Shown: one piece after another, positions 1-8,360 of the stretch
Numbering within the stretch: the stretch's first letter is position 1
Layout of the letters: every line of letters begins with the position of its first letter
NCBI RefSeq assembly: GCF_000337555.1
Contig: NZ_AOIO01000034.1
Span: 162,914-226,913, forward strand
Direction of reading: 5' to 3'
Length of the DNA stretch: 64,000 nt
From: Natrialba asiatica DSM 12278
Lineage (GTDB): Archaea; Halobacteriota; Halobacteria; Halobacteriales; Natrialbaceae
Program-made: the position numbers and the translations under genes
Notes under the pieces: model-generated
Told to the model about the DNA's origin: nothing
The model's input: the letters and a program-made list of their open reading frames with translations, nothing else
Database searches by the model: none

Positions 1-259
1 GGATATCGAACCGGCTCTCGAGTTCGCAAACGCTTGCGGGGCCCTGACGGCGAGCCAGGAGGGGGCTCGAAGCGCGCCGACGAGACCGGCAGTCGAAGGG
101 TTTCTCAGCACGCGATTTTAACCGAAAAATACGTCATACGCTCGAGTGGGTCGATGTCGACGCCGTCCGGCGTTCTCACCCCATGTTGTCTGACGGTAGC
201 TATATGGGCGATCCCGTTGGCAATTAGCATAGAAAGTCACGGAGACGTGACGGAGAGAC

Positions 260-559
260 ATGACAGATCAAAGGCCACGCAAGTCCTACGGATGCGAACT
301 CAGTCGGCGCGTCCGGTACGATCGAACAGCATCGGAACCGCCGAGTATCGCCGCCGCGACAGCACTGGCACGCTTCCGGGACGAAGACGTGACAGCAGCT
401 AGCACCCGTCTGTACGATTACGTCGACCCCGAGGCCCTCGATGCCCTCTTCGAGGAAACGAACACGGGGATGCCACGGTCGGTCGAAGAGGTGACGTTCC
501 GCGTCGACGACGCCGCAGTCACCGTCTATCCGGAGGAGGTCGTCGTCTCGGCTGACTGA
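260..559 (+). CDS. HalOD1 output domain protein
   Basis: A 99-residue protein with the haloarchaeal HalOD1 pattern: an early region predicted helical (SIAAATALARFRDEDVT), a central DYVDPEALDALFE segment and the closing strand pair EEVTFRVDDAAVTVYPEEVVV. In this family the domain occurs alone or at the end of sensor and regulator proteins and is thought to be an output or interaction module; no enzymatic activity is known. The gene stands alone, 57 bp upstream of a nucleoside phosphorylase on the same strand. The family assignment rests on pattern recognition; a role in signalling is inference. Confidence 0.75.
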   Translation: MTDQRPRKSYGCELSRRVRYDRTASEPPSIAAATALARFRDEDVTAASTRLYDYVDPEALDALFEETNTGMPRSVEEVTFRVDDAAVTVYPEEVVVSAD

Positions 560-615
560 CGGCCGACTCCGTCGCTCTCGAATCTTTTTTCTCGCCACCC
601 GCGGAAGGCGACGGT

Positions 616-1344
616 ATGGGTACACAACCACATCTACTGGTTGAGGAGGGTGACCTGACCGATATCGCACTCGTCCCCGGGGACCCCGGTCGCGTCGACC
701 GGATCGCAGACCACTGCGACGAGTCCGAGACGGTCGCTCAGAACCGCGAATACAAGGTCGTCAACGCCACCTACGAGGGTCGCGAGCTGACGATCTGTTC
801 GACCGGGATCGGCTGCCCCTCGGCCGCCATCGCCGTCGAAGAACTCGCGAACGTCGGGGTCGAGACCTTCGTTCGCGTCGGAACGACCGGCGCGCTCCAG
901 TCGGGCATCGAGATCGGCGACATGATCGTCGCCAACGGGGCGGCGAAGAACGAGGGCACATCGAAGCGTTACGAGGACGTATCCTACCCGGCCGTTCCGT
1001 CCTACGACGTGCTCTCGTCGCTCGTCGACTCGGCGGAAGCGAACGACGAAGAGGTCCACGTCGGCCCGATCGCCTCGGACGACGCGTACTACGCCGAGAC
1101 CGACGCGTACATCACCGACTGGGAGGACGCGGGGCTGCTCGCCGTCGAGATGGAAGCCGCATCGATCTTCACGCTCGCTCGCCGGAAGGGGCTGCGCGCC
1201 GGCGCGATCTGTACCGTCGACGGCAACCTCGTCGAGGGAACCCAGAAGGGAACCGATACCGAGGACGACGAACTCCCCGAAAAGGCAAAGAACAACGTCG
1301 GCCGTGCGATCGATATCACACTCGAAGCGGCGACCGGCCTGTAG
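616..1344 (+). CDS. nucleoside phosphorylase (uridine/purine phosphorylase family)
   Basis: A 242-residue enzyme of the PNP/UDP phosphorylase (NP-1) family, which splits nucleosides with phosphate into base and ribose 1-phosphate for salvage in the cytoplasm. Visible motifs are the phosphate-binding VPGDPGRVDRIA (about 20-31), STGIGCPSAAIAVEEL (62-77), RVGTTGALQ (87-95) and the ribose-binding AVEMEAASIF (176-185). Length is normal for the family. Start ATG at 616 directly precedes the conserved N-terminus. Whether it prefers uridine, inosine or adenosine cannot be told from sequence alone, so no gene symbol is given. Confidence 0.9.
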   Translation: MGTQPHLLVEEGDLTDIALVPGDPGRVDRIADHCDESETVAQNREYKVVNATYEGRELTICSTGIGCPSAAIAVEELANVGVETFVRVGTTGALQSGIEIGDMIVANGAAKNEGTSKRYEDVSYPAVPSYDVLSSLVDSAEANDEEVHVGPIASDDAYYAETDAYITDWEDAGLLAVEMEAASIFTLARRKGLRAGAICTVDGNLVEGTQKGTDTEDDELPEKAKNNVGRAIDITLEAATGL

Positions 1345-1383
1345 ACACGCGACGCCGACCGACGACGACCGACCGTTTTCGCG

Positions 1384-2361
1384 CTATTTTTCGACGAGTT
1401 CAGTTGCGAGTGCCGTCGTTCGCTCGGTGAGCGTTTCGGTCGTGGCCGCGGCGTCGCGGAGGGTCTCGTTCGTCGCCGAAAAGAGGCGTTCGAAGTCGAC
1501 GGCGTTCGAGTCGGCGTGGTGCCACGCCTCGGTATCGCGGGGGGACTGGGCGCAGGTCGGGCAGGGCCGTGACGGAGCCGGTCCGTCGGGAGTAGCAGCG
1601 ACGGCCAGCGGCTCGAAGCAGTTGTGGCACCGACCGATCGATGCGGCCACGAGTTCAGCCAGCGAGACGAGGTCGTGGAGTTCCGACTGCAGTTTCGTTG
1701 CCGTGTCGACGAAGTCGAGTAGCAGCGGCGCTGCTGCCGACTCGGTTGCGTCGCTCTCGAACTGGTCGAGTCGGGCGAGTCGGCGGTCGACGACAGAGAG
1801 CGCGAGCAAGAGTGTCCGCCGAGCGGTGACGAACTCGCGCGAGAGTTCGTCGACGCTCGCTTCGGATCCTGTGTCTCCGGTTTCGTCTCCAGTTGCAGGA
1901 GCAGTGCTCTGGGGACTCTCGGGGCTCTCGGCGCGATCACCGCTACCAGTACTCTCGTCGCCGTCACCGTCGGGGCCCGCAAGCGCGGACGGGAGTGTCG
2001 TCGCGAACGAGGCGAACGCGGCGGCATCGGAGACCGCCGTTCCCTGCTTGCGGGTCGTCTCGTGGACGAGCGCGAACAGTTCGTCGGGTGCGATAGCCGC
2101 CAGCGTCGCCGAACCGTCCGCGTCGTTCGAAGCGGCCGAGTCGGCGGCGCTAGCAGGTCGGGCGTCGTCCCGGAGGACGGCCGCACACGTCGAACAGACC
2201 GTCACGAGTGAACTCTCGTGGACCGGGCCGCCGGTCGGGACGGTACCGACTGGATACAGCCGAAGCGTCTCCTCGTCACCCGCACTCTCGCAGTGCTGGC
2301 AGGTGTACTCGTCTCGGTCGAATACGACGCGCCGGTCGATGTCCCACTCGCGGGAAGTCAC
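1384..2361 (-). CDS. HNH-derived double zinc-finger protein of unknown function
   Basis: A 325-residue acidic protein. Start taken at GTG 2361, giving an N-terminus of (V)TSREWDIDRRVVFDRDEYTCQHC; an upstream ATG at 2394 is less likely because the conserved part begins at TSREW. The N-terminal 60 residues look like an HNH fold, with two zinc knuckles CQHC and CSTC, but the usual catalytic HH is replaced by YPVG, so nuclease activity is doubtful. A long Asp/Ser-rich middle follows, then a second zinc ribbon (CHNC and CPTC) near residues 240-265 and a helical C-terminus. It is convergent with the nucleoside phosphorylase. Function unknown. Confidence 0.6.
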   Translation of the reverse strand: MTSREWDIDRRVVFDRDEYTCQHCESAGDEETLRLYPVGTVPTGGPVHESSLVTVCSTCAAVLRDDARPASAADSAASNDADGSATLAAIAPDELFALVHETTRKQGTAVSDAAAFASFATTLPSALAGPDGDGDESTGSGDRAESPESPQSTAPATGDETGDTGSEASVDELSREFVTARRTLLLALSVVDRRLARLDQFESDATESAAAPLLLDFVDTATKLQSELHDLVSLAELVAASIGRCHNCFEPLAVAATPDGPAPSRPCPTCAQSPRDTEAWHHADSNAVDFERLFSATNETLRDAAATTETLTERTTALATELVEK

Positions 2362-2559
2362 GAGCGAGCGAAGACAGCGCGCCGACAAAAACACTCCGGC
2401 CTTGCCGTTCGCCGGCGCTCACGCGATTGAATCTGTGGACCGCCGCACGAGCGGGGCACACGACAACACCGCCGTGCCGCTGTGCGTCGTTGCCGTTGAA
2501 CCCAGCAACACCTGCGATTCATCAGCAACCATTACGCGTCCACGACTCGTACGCCCGCT

Positions 2560-3240
2560 ATGGACGACTCCCCCACGGATGCGGCGTTCGAACACGAACA
2601 CGAGACCACCGTCGACCGAGGCGAACTCGGAGCGCTGTTTCGAGACCTCGCCGTCGCTATCGAGGACGAACGACCGATCCACCTGCTCGGTGACGACCGA
2701 ACCGTCTCCGTGACGATTCCATCACAGGTCGACCTCGAACTCGAAGCCGAACGCGAGCCGACTGACGCGGACGAGGGCGACGAAGACGACGAGGACGAAG
2801 CCACGGACACAGCAGACGTCGACCGCCCCGCCACCGTCGAGTTCGAAATCGAACTCGAGTGGGACGAGGAAGACGAAACCGCTCGGATCGTCGACGACAC
2901 CGATGTCGACGCGTCGGGATCCGATCCCGTGATGCTTTCACCGGGAGTCGACGCCGGAACTGACGCGGTGGACGATGCGGCGGAAATGGACGGTTCCGCC
3001 GGAGAGAGCGCGGAGGGAGCGGGCGAAACGGACGCCCAATTCGGCCGCACCAGCCGCTTCGAAGTCTACCAGGACCGTGCCGACGAGTGGCGCTGGCGGC
3101 TGGTCCACTGGAACGGCAACATCCTCGCCGACAGCGGCGAGGGCTACACCAGTCGGGCCAACGCCAAGCGCGCCGTCCACGGCGTCCGGCAGGCCGTCCC
3201 CGCTGCAACGGTCGCCGACCAGGACGGCGGTCCGGATTAG
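2560..3240 (+). CDS. amphi-Trp domain and DUF1508 (YegP-like) fusion protein
   Basis: 226 residues in two modules. Residues about 10-60 (HETTVDRGELGALFRDLA... IPSQVDLELEAE) match the amphi-Trp domain, a small domain common in haloarchaea. A very acidic linker (DADEGDEDDEDEA and DEEDET) leads to a C-terminal DUF1508/YegP repeat at about 165-215 (RFEVYQDRADEWRWRLVHWN, then NILADSGEGYTSRANAKRAV). The YegP module is a small beta fold of unknown role, found singly in HVO_2922-type proteins. The fusion is seen directly in one uninterrupted frame. It is divergent from the HNH-derived gene, 198 bp away. Molecular role unknown. Confidence 0.75.
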   Translation: MDDSPTDAAFEHEHETTVDRGELGALFRDLAVAIEDERPIHLLGDDRTVSVTIPSQVDLELEAEREPTDADEGDEDDEDEATDTADVDRPATVEFEIELEWDEEDETARIVDDTDVDASGSDPVMLSPGVDAGTDAVDDAAEMDGSAGESAEGAGETDAQFGRTSRFEVYQDRADEWRWRLVHWNGNILADSGEGYTSRANAKRAVHGVRQAVPAATVADQDGGPD

Positions 3241-3500
3241 CGGCGAGGTGAACTCGACGAAGCGATCTCCGGTAGCCCGACGGACCGGTATCTACAGGCG
3301 AGATACGCAACGGAGACGACCCAGAGCGCAACGATGAATCCGTAGGCGGCCTCGGCGGCGGGGTTCGTCGACCCTCGATCGACGGCCGTGGCGTACGCGA
3401 GGTCGGCCGCTCCAAGGGAGACGGCGACGTGTATCCGCCAGTCGGCCGCTCTTTCCGCAGGTGAGGGGGCGGACGGCCGGTTGAACGGCGTAGATTGATT
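3237..3500 (-). CDS. possible small membrane protein without a recognisable start codon
   Basis: On the minus strand an open frame ends at TAA (3237-3239), overlapping the stop of the convergent amphi-Trp gene. It encodes FNRPSAPSPAERAADWRI, a hydrophobic segment HVAVSLGAADLAYATAV, and a clear transmembrane stretch AYGFIVALWVVSVAYLACRY. Codon choice is strongly GC-ending, as in real neighbours. Reading upstream, the frame continues to about 3500 and beyond to a stop near 3535, but I see no in-frame ATG, GTG or TTG. Either the gene is broken at its start or a non-canonical start is used. The 5' limit given is approximate. Confidence 0.4.
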   Translation of the reverse strand, partial: NQSTPFNRPSAPSPAERAADWRIHVAVSLGAADLAYATAVDRGSTNPAAEAAYGFIVALWVVSVAYLACRYRSVGLPEIASSSSPRR

Positions 3501-3514
3501 GATGCCGGTAGCAA

Positions 3515-3520
3515 TTTTAT
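3515..3520 (+). promoter_or_regulatory. TATA box of the AI-2E family transporter gene
   Basis: TTTTAT lies 26-31 nt upstream of the GTG at 3546, the spacing expected for a haloarchaeal leaderless transcript. It supports GTG 3546 over an upstream ATG at 3501. Confidence 0.5.
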
Positions 3521-3545
3521 CCCGGCGAGCGTGGTCGGTTCACTC

Positions 3546-4565
3546 GTGAACATCAGCAAGGGGTATCTCCTCACGCTCGTCGCGATCTTCGGGTACCTCT
3601 CCTGGCAGCTCGTCGTGCCGTTTCTCCAGTACATTCTGATGGCGGTTTTGCTCGCCTTCGTCCTGTATCCGCTCCAGCGCCGTCTCGAGCGGCGGTTTTC
3701 GCCGACGGTTTCGGCGTTTGCCCTCCTGGCGTTTGCGATCACCGTGTTTATCGTTCCGTTCGTTATCGTCCTCGCGGCGGTCGCCGACGACGCGGCGCGG
3801 ATGCTCCAGAATCTCGATTCGGAAACGCTCCAGATCGCAGAGATCGAGCGCTACATCGCGGCCCAAACCGGGTACGAGGTCGACCTGGCGGCCACGCTTT
3901 CGGATTCAGCACAGCAGATCGGCTCCGTTCTCGTCGAACAGACGACGGCCTGGATCGGCGTTCTCACGCACGCCCTGGTCGGGTTCGGCGTCGCCCTGTT
4001 TCTGCTCTACTACCTCCTCCGGGACGGGGACAAGCTCATGGCCTGGATTCGAGACGTGACGCCGCTTCCGTCGGATGTGCAGGACGAGTTCTACACCGAA
4101 CTCGACGAGGTCATGTGGGCCGTCCTCGCGGGTCACGTCCTGATCGCGCTCATCCAGGGGATTATCGCCGGACTCGGCCTCTTCGCGACCGGCATCCCGA
4201 ACGCCGGCTTCTGGACGGTCATCATGATCGTGCTCGCGCTCATCCCGCTGGTCGGGGCGTTTCTGGTCTGGGGGCCCGCGGTCGTCTATCTCCTGGTGAT
4301 GAACCAGCCGATCTTGGCCGTCGCATTGTTCGTCTACAGCGCAGTCATCGTGGGCATCTCCGACGATTACCTGCGGCCGATCGTCGTCGATCGGTACGCC
4401 CAGCTCAATCCCGCCGTCATCATCCTCGGCGTCCTCGGCGGCGTGTACGCGTTCGGCGTGATGGGGTTGTTCTTCGGTCCGGTCGTCCTCGGCGCGCTGA
4501 TCGCGACGATCAACGTCCTCGATGACAACTACGAGCGACTCGCGGAGGAGTACGGCATGACGTGA
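3546..4565 (+). CDS. AI-2E family transporter (PF01594-type permease)
   Basis: A 339-residue integral membrane protein with about eight hydrophobic segments in the PF01594 arrangement: two or three at the N-terminus (GYLLTLVAIFGYLSW..., ILMAVLLAFVLYPLQ), a soluble stretch around 95-140, then the conserved second half (VLAGHVLIALIQGIIAGLG, PNAGFWTVIMIVLALIPLVG, GVLGGVYAFGVMGLFFGPV). Family members move small molecules or ions; autoinducer-2 export is shown only for a few bacterial members and should not be assumed here. GTG 3546 is preferred as start because of the TATA spacing and because conserved sequence begins with NISKGYLL. Confidence 0.88.
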   Translation: MNISKGYLLTLVAIFGYLSWQLVVPFLQYILMAVLLAFVLYPLQRRLERRFSPTVSAFALLAFAITVFIVPFVIVLAAVADDAARMLQNLDSETLQIAEIERYIAAQTGYEVDLAATLSDSAQQIGSVLVEQTTAWIGVLTHALVGFGVALFLLYYLLRDGDKLMAWIRDVTPLPSDVQDEFYTELDEVMWAVLAGHVLIALIQGIIAGLGLFATGIPNAGFWTVIMIVLALIPLVGAFLVWGPAVVYLLVMNQPILAVALFVYSAVIVGISDDYLRPIVVDRYAQLNPAVIILGVLGGVYAFGVMGLFFGPVVLGALIATINVLDDNYERLAEEYGMT

Positions 4566-4633
4566 GCGGACGAGTTCGAGAGTCCCGATCCGTCGGGCTT
4601 TTGCCTCCCCGACCCTGAACCGAATAGCAACGG

Positions 4634-5887
4634 ATGGCCCGCTATCACATCGAAACGTACGGTTGCACGTCGAATCGCGGCGAGAGCCGCGAGATCGAGC
4701 GACGGCTCCGCGATGCCGGCCACCACCAAGTCGACGGCCCCGACGAGGCCGACGTCGCCATCCTCAACACCTGTACCGTCGTCGAGAAGACCGAGCGCAA
4801 CATGCTCCGGCGGGCCGAAGAACTCTCCGAGGAGACGGCCGACCTCTTTATCACCGGTTGTATGGCCCTCGCACAGGGCGAAGAGTTCGCTCAGGCCGAT
4901 GTCGACGGTCAGGTGCTTCACTGGGATGCGGTCCCCGAAGCCGTAACGAACGGCGAGTGTCCGACGACGACGCCCGACGCCGAACCGATTCTGGACGGCG
5001 TCGTCGGCATCCTCCCGATCGCTCGGGGGTGTATGTCGAACTGCTCGTACTGCATCACCAAGCACGCGACGGGCAAGATCGACTCCCCGTCGATCGAGGA
5101 GAACGTCGAGAAGGCTCGCGCCCTGATCCACGCCGGCGCGAAGGAACTCCGGATCACCGGGCAGGACACCGGCGTCTACGGCTGGGACGAGGGCGAGCGC
5201 AAACTCCACCGCCTGCTCGCCGAAATCTGCGAACTCGAGGGCGACTTCCGGGTTCGCGTCGGGATGGCCAACCCGAAGGGGGTCCACGGCATCCGCGAGG
5301 AACTGGCCGACGCGTTCGCCGAGTACGACGAACTCTACGATTTCCTGCACGCGCCCGTCCAGTCGGGCAGCGACGACGTACTCGGCGATATGCGCCGCCA
5401 GCACCAGGTCGAGGAGTACGTCGAGGTCGTCGAGACGTTCGGCGAGGCGCTCGAGTACTGGACGCTCTCGACGGACTTCATCGTGGGTTTCCCGACGGAA
5501 ACGGACCACGATCACGAGCAGTCGATGGCGCTGCTCCGCGAAACTCGCCCCGAAAAGATCAACGTTACCCGCTTCTCCAAACGGCCGGGAACCGACGCCG
5601 CCGACATGAAAGGACTGGGCGGCACCATCAAGAAGGAGCGCTCGAAGGAGATGAGCGCCGCCAAGCGCGAGATCGTCGCCGACGCCTACGCGGACATGGT
5701 CGGCGAGCGTCGCGAGGACGTGCTCGTCGTCGAGGAGGGGACCGCCGACTCCGTGAAGTGCCGGGACTCCGCGTACAGACAGATCATCGTTCAGAACGCG
5801 AGCGAGCACGGGATCGAACCCGGCGACTTCATCGACGTCGACGTGACGGCCCACGAGACGATGTACGCGTTCGGCGAGCCGGTGTAA
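4634..5887 (+). CDS. tRNA t6A37 methylthiotransferase (MtaB/CDKAL1 type)
   Basis: A 417-residue radical-SAM methylthiotransferase. The N-terminal MTTase domain carries the three cluster cysteines C11 (YGCTSN), C47 (LNTCTV) and C76 (TGCMAL); the radical SAM motif is C133, C137, C140 (RGCMSNCSYC). A TRAM-like C-terminal segment (about 355-417) ends the protein. The enzyme adds a methylthio group to N6-threonylcarbamoyladenosine at position 37 of ANN-decoding tRNAs, stabilising codon pairing. Archaeal and eukaryotic members belong to the e-MtaB/CDKAL1 branch. The gene follows the AI-2E permease by 68 bp and may share its transcript. Confidence 0.93.
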   Translation: MARYHIETYGCTSNRGESREIERRLRDAGHHQVDGPDEADVAILNTCTVVEKTERNMLRRAEELSEETADLFITGCMALAQGEEFAQADVDGQVLHWDAVPEAVTNGECPTTTPDAEPILDGVVGILPIARGCMSNCSYCITKHATGKIDSPSIEENVEKARALIHAGAKELRITGQDTGVYGWDEGERKLHRLLAEICELEGDFRVRVGMANPKGVHGIREELADAFAEYDELYDFLHAPVQSGSDDVLGDMRRQHQVEEYVEVVETFGEALEYWTLSTDFIVGFPTETDHDHEQSMALLRETRPEKINVTRFSKRPGTDAADMKGLGGTIKKERSKEMSAAKREIVADAYADMVGERREDVLVVEEGTADSVKCRDSAYRQIIVQNASEHGIEPGDFIDVDVTAHETMYAFGEPV

Positions 5888-6137
5888 CGCCTCGCGTCGA
5901 TCGAGCGAACGCGACTGCTCCGTCGCTGCTCCGCCGAACTCGCCAGCGGTCGTAACGGACTCGGTACGAGCGTACGGAACAGACGGGAAGGGGGACGATC
6001 GGCGACTGGCAACTGACGACCGGTGTTTGATGACTGATAACTGACTAGTTCGGGGCACCGACTGACTTATGCTATCACGCCCCCTAACCGGTGGTGAACC
6101 TGGCGGCAGCACGGCGGTGTGAGGCCCCGGGAGACAA

Positions 6138-7127
6138 ATGAGTACGCCAACTACGTTCGAACAACTGTACCGTGAAACGATTCCGTCGGTCGTCTCGGTG
6201 TACGTCGATCCGGAGCACCGTCGACCGGGCGGAACGGGATCCGGGTTCGTCTACGACGCCGAACACGTGATCACGAACCGGCACGTCGTCGGCGACGTCG
6301 AGGCGGTCGATCTCCGGTTCAGCGACGCGTCCTGGGAGACCGGGCACGTGATCGGAACCGACGCCCACACGGACCTCGCGGTGATCCGTACCGACGCGCT
6401 GCCGCCGAACGCGGACCCCTTGCCGATCGGAGACCGGCCGCCGACGCCCGGCGAACCGGTCGCGGCGCTCGGCAACCCGATGGGTCTGGACGGAACGATC
6501 ACGACGGGGATCGTCAGCGGCGTGAACCGCTCGTCGCCGACGGGAAGCGGATTCACCATCCCGGACACCGTCCAGACGGACGCGCCGATCAATCCGGGCA
6601 ACAGCGGCGGCCCGCTCGTCACGCTCGACGGAACCGTCGTCGGCGTCAACCGGGCGAAGACCGGCGAGAACATCGGGTTCGCCATCTCCGCGGCCGTCGT
6701 CGCCCGGATCGTTCCGGACCTCGTCGAACGCGGCCGATTCCGCCATCCGTACCTGCGAGTTCGGACGGTGGACGTCTCGCCCACCGTCGCCGAGGCCAAC
6801 GACCTGGCGACTCCGGAAGGTGTGCTCGTCGTGGACGCGCCGCTCGGCCCCGCGAGTGCCGCACTGCGCGGCTGTCGAAGCGTCCGCCGGGTACGCGGTC
6901 GCGACGTTCCCGTCGGCGGCGACGTGATCGTCGGCATCGACGGACACGAGATCGACTCCCACGAGGAACTCCAGCGCTACCTGTTGACCGAAACGCGGCC
7001 GGGACAGACCATCGAGATCGAGGTGCGACGGCAGGGACAGCGGACGACCGAGGAGGTCGTACTCGCCGAACGTCCCGGTCGCGCCACCGACCCGGCCGAG
7101 ACCCGAGCCCACGTCCCGATCGAGTGA
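6138..7127 (+). CDS. HtrA/DegP-like S1C serine protease with PDZ domain
   Basis: 329 residues. A trypsin-like domain contains the complete triad: H49 (NRHVVGD), D79 (HTDLAVI) and S156 (NPGNSGGPL). A PDZ domain follows from about residue 205 (YLRVRTVDVSPTVAEANDL... GDVIVGIDGHEI... YLLTETRPGQTIEIEV). Proteins of this family cut misfolded proteins. Unlike bacterial DegP there is no signal peptide, Tat motif, lipobox or membrane anchor, so the protein as read should be cytoplasmic. GGGAG just upstream could act as a Shine-Dalgarno. It is followed by glutaredoxin on the same strand. Confidence 0.92.
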   Translation: MSTPTTFEQLYRETIPSVVSVYVDPEHRRPGGTGSGFVYDAEHVITNRHVVGDVEAVDLRFSDASWETGHVIGTDAHTDLAVIRTDALPPNADPLPIGDRPPTPGEPVAALGNPMGLDGTITTGIVSGVNRSSPTGSGFTIPDTVQTDAPINPGNSGGPLVTLDGTVVGVNRAKTGENIGFAISAAVVARIVPDLVERGRFRHPYLRVRTVDVSPTVAEANDLATPEGVLVVDAPLGPASAALRGCRSVRRVRGRDVPVGGDVIVGIDGHEIDSHEELQRYLLTETRPGQTIEIEVRRQGQRTTEEVVLAERPGRATDPAETRAHVPIE

Positions 7128-7188
7128 GCCTCGAGTTCACCGCGTCCCGACCGCCGTCGATTTCGCTCCGCGTCGACCGTCACGTACG

Positions 7189-7194
7189 CTTTTA
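7189..7194 (+). promoter_or_regulatory. TATA box of the glutaredoxin gene
   Basis: CTTTTA is 24-29 nt before the ATG at 7218, consistent with leaderless transcription of a monocistronic gene. Confidence 0.45.
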
Positions 7195-7217
7195 CCGCCG
7201 CAGCGCGAACGCCCGCC

Positions 7218-7460
7218 ATGGGTACGATTACGCTCTACCAGCTCGAGGGCTGTCCGTACTGCGAACGCGTCGCCGACCGACTCGACGAACTCGATGTCGA
7301 CTACGAGAGCAATTGGGTCGAGAGCTTCCATTCCGAACGCGACGAGGTCAAGCGCGTCTCCGGCCAGCGTCAGGTCCCCGTTATCGTCGACGAAGACGCC
7401 GGCGTGACGATGGCCGAGTCCGAGCGGATCGTCGACTTCCTCGACGCGAGTTACGCCTGA
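7218..7460 (+). CDS. glutaredoxin family protein
   Basis: An 80-residue thioredoxin-fold protein. The active site CPYC is at 11-14 (LEGCPYCERVAD) and the cis-proline loop is QRQVPVIVD (about 52-60), followed by the glutathione-binding-like MAESERIVDFLDA. Proteins like this reduce disulfides or mixed thiols; haloarchaea lack glutathione and use gamma-glutamylcysteine, so the physiological thiol is inferred. Length matches single-domain glutaredoxins. It is convergent with the HIT gene at 7491. Confidence 0.9.
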   Translation: MGTITLYQLEGCPYCERVADRLDELDVDYESNWVESFHSERDEVKRVSGQRQVPVIVDEDAGVTMAESERIVDFLDASYA

Positions 7461-7490
7461 CGAGCGATTCGACGCCGAGTTCTCGCGCGA

Positions 7491-8030
7491 TTAGTCGAAG
7501 CTGACGGCAGTCTTCGCATCGACAACGCGCGCGCCGTCCTGGGCTGCAAACGCTTCGTGGAGCTGATCGTACGTTTCTTCGAGCGCCTGCACGATCACGT
7601 TCGTATCGCTGATAACGGGCATGAAGTTGGTATCGCCCTGCCAGCGCGGCACGATGTGTGTATGGAGATGATCGTCGATCGAACCGCCAGCGCCGTCGCC
7701 GAGGTTCAGCCCCGCGTTGAAGCCGTCGGGTCCGAGTCCCGTCTCCAGCGCATCGAACGTTCGCTGCTTGAGTCGCGCGTGATCGAGCAGTTCCGCTTCG
7801 GTCAGGTCGCCGTACTCTCCCGTATGAGCGTATGGAATTACCATCACGTGTCCCGGACTGTACGGGTAGTTGTTCAACAGGACGAACGCGTGCTCGCTCC
7901 GCGCGACGATCCGATTTTCCCGGTCGGCATCCATCTCGGGGAACTCGCAGAAGACGCACTCCTCGACAGCGGGGTTTTGCTCGTCGCGTTTGATCCACTC
8001 GATCCGCCACGGGGCAAACACCTGGTCCAT
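7491..8030 (-). CDS. HIT family nucleotide hydrolase/transferase
   Basis: 179 residues with the histidine triad at H121, H123, H125 (DDHLHTHIVPRW) and an N-terminal zinc-binding pair C25/C28 (CVFC). HIT proteins hydrolyse AMP-lysine, diadenosine polyphosphates or related nucleotidyl conjugates in the cytoplasm. The start is placed at ATG 8030 (MDQVFAPWRIEW), the conserved beginning of this archaeal group; an ATG four codons upstream (8042) is also possible. A TATA-like GTATAGG on the minus strand around 8054-8060 fits the start at 8030. Confidence 0.92.
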   Translation of the reverse strand: MDQVFAPWRIEWIKRDEQNPAVEECVFCEFPEMDADRENRIVARSEHAFVLLNNYPYSPGHVMVIPYAHTGEYGDLTEAELLDHARLKQRTFDALETGLGPDGFNAGLNLGDGAGGSIDDHLHTHIVPRWQGDTNFMPVISDTNVIVQALEETYDQLHEAFAAQDGARVVDAKTAVSFD

Positions 8031-8360
8031 ACACGGTATCACTTGCGGCGACCCTATACTGATTGCGTCTCCGGACAGGCGACCCCGCGATCGACCACGG
8101 TGTTCGTTTCCGCTCTATGTGATATTACTAAAAATTGTATATTATGTCTGTCACTTCCGAAACCGCCCCTCTCGCTCCGAGCGCAGCTGTGCTCCTCATT
8201 ACCGTGATATTGAATACCTTAGCTATGGAGACAATCGATCTCGTCGTTCGAGAGCACTTATTGAAAGATCTAGTGGGATCCCAGAACATATCAGATTCCA
8301 TGACTCAGCGTTCGAAATGAGACGCGTCTTTAAGAGTTCACTATCGCAACTACTCCGGTA
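8031..8360. other. gene-free, AT-richer intergenic region
   Basis: This divergent gap between the HIT gene and the zinc-ribbon gene is richer in A/T than its surroundings. It holds the promoter of the zinc-ribbon gene (CTTTAAG at 8328-8334, 27-33 nt before ATG 8361) and the HIT promoter. A 58-codon frame at 8144-8320 is open but shows no recognisable motif. Nothing else is evident. Confidence 0.5.

Noticed and set aside
1-259. Possible partial gene at the left window edge
   Set aside because: Frames on both strands are short or Arg/Ser-rich; nothing recognisable apart from the likely promoter of the HalOD1 gene.
224-670. Minus-strand frame opposite the HalOD1 gene
   Set aside because: Cys/Arg-rich translation typical of an antisense shadow, and it covers the start of the nucleoside phosphorylase.
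8144-8320. 58-codon plus-strand frame in the AT-rich gap
   Set aside because: No recognisable motif, ordinary A/T codon mix of intergenic DNA, and it overlaps the promoter of the next gene.
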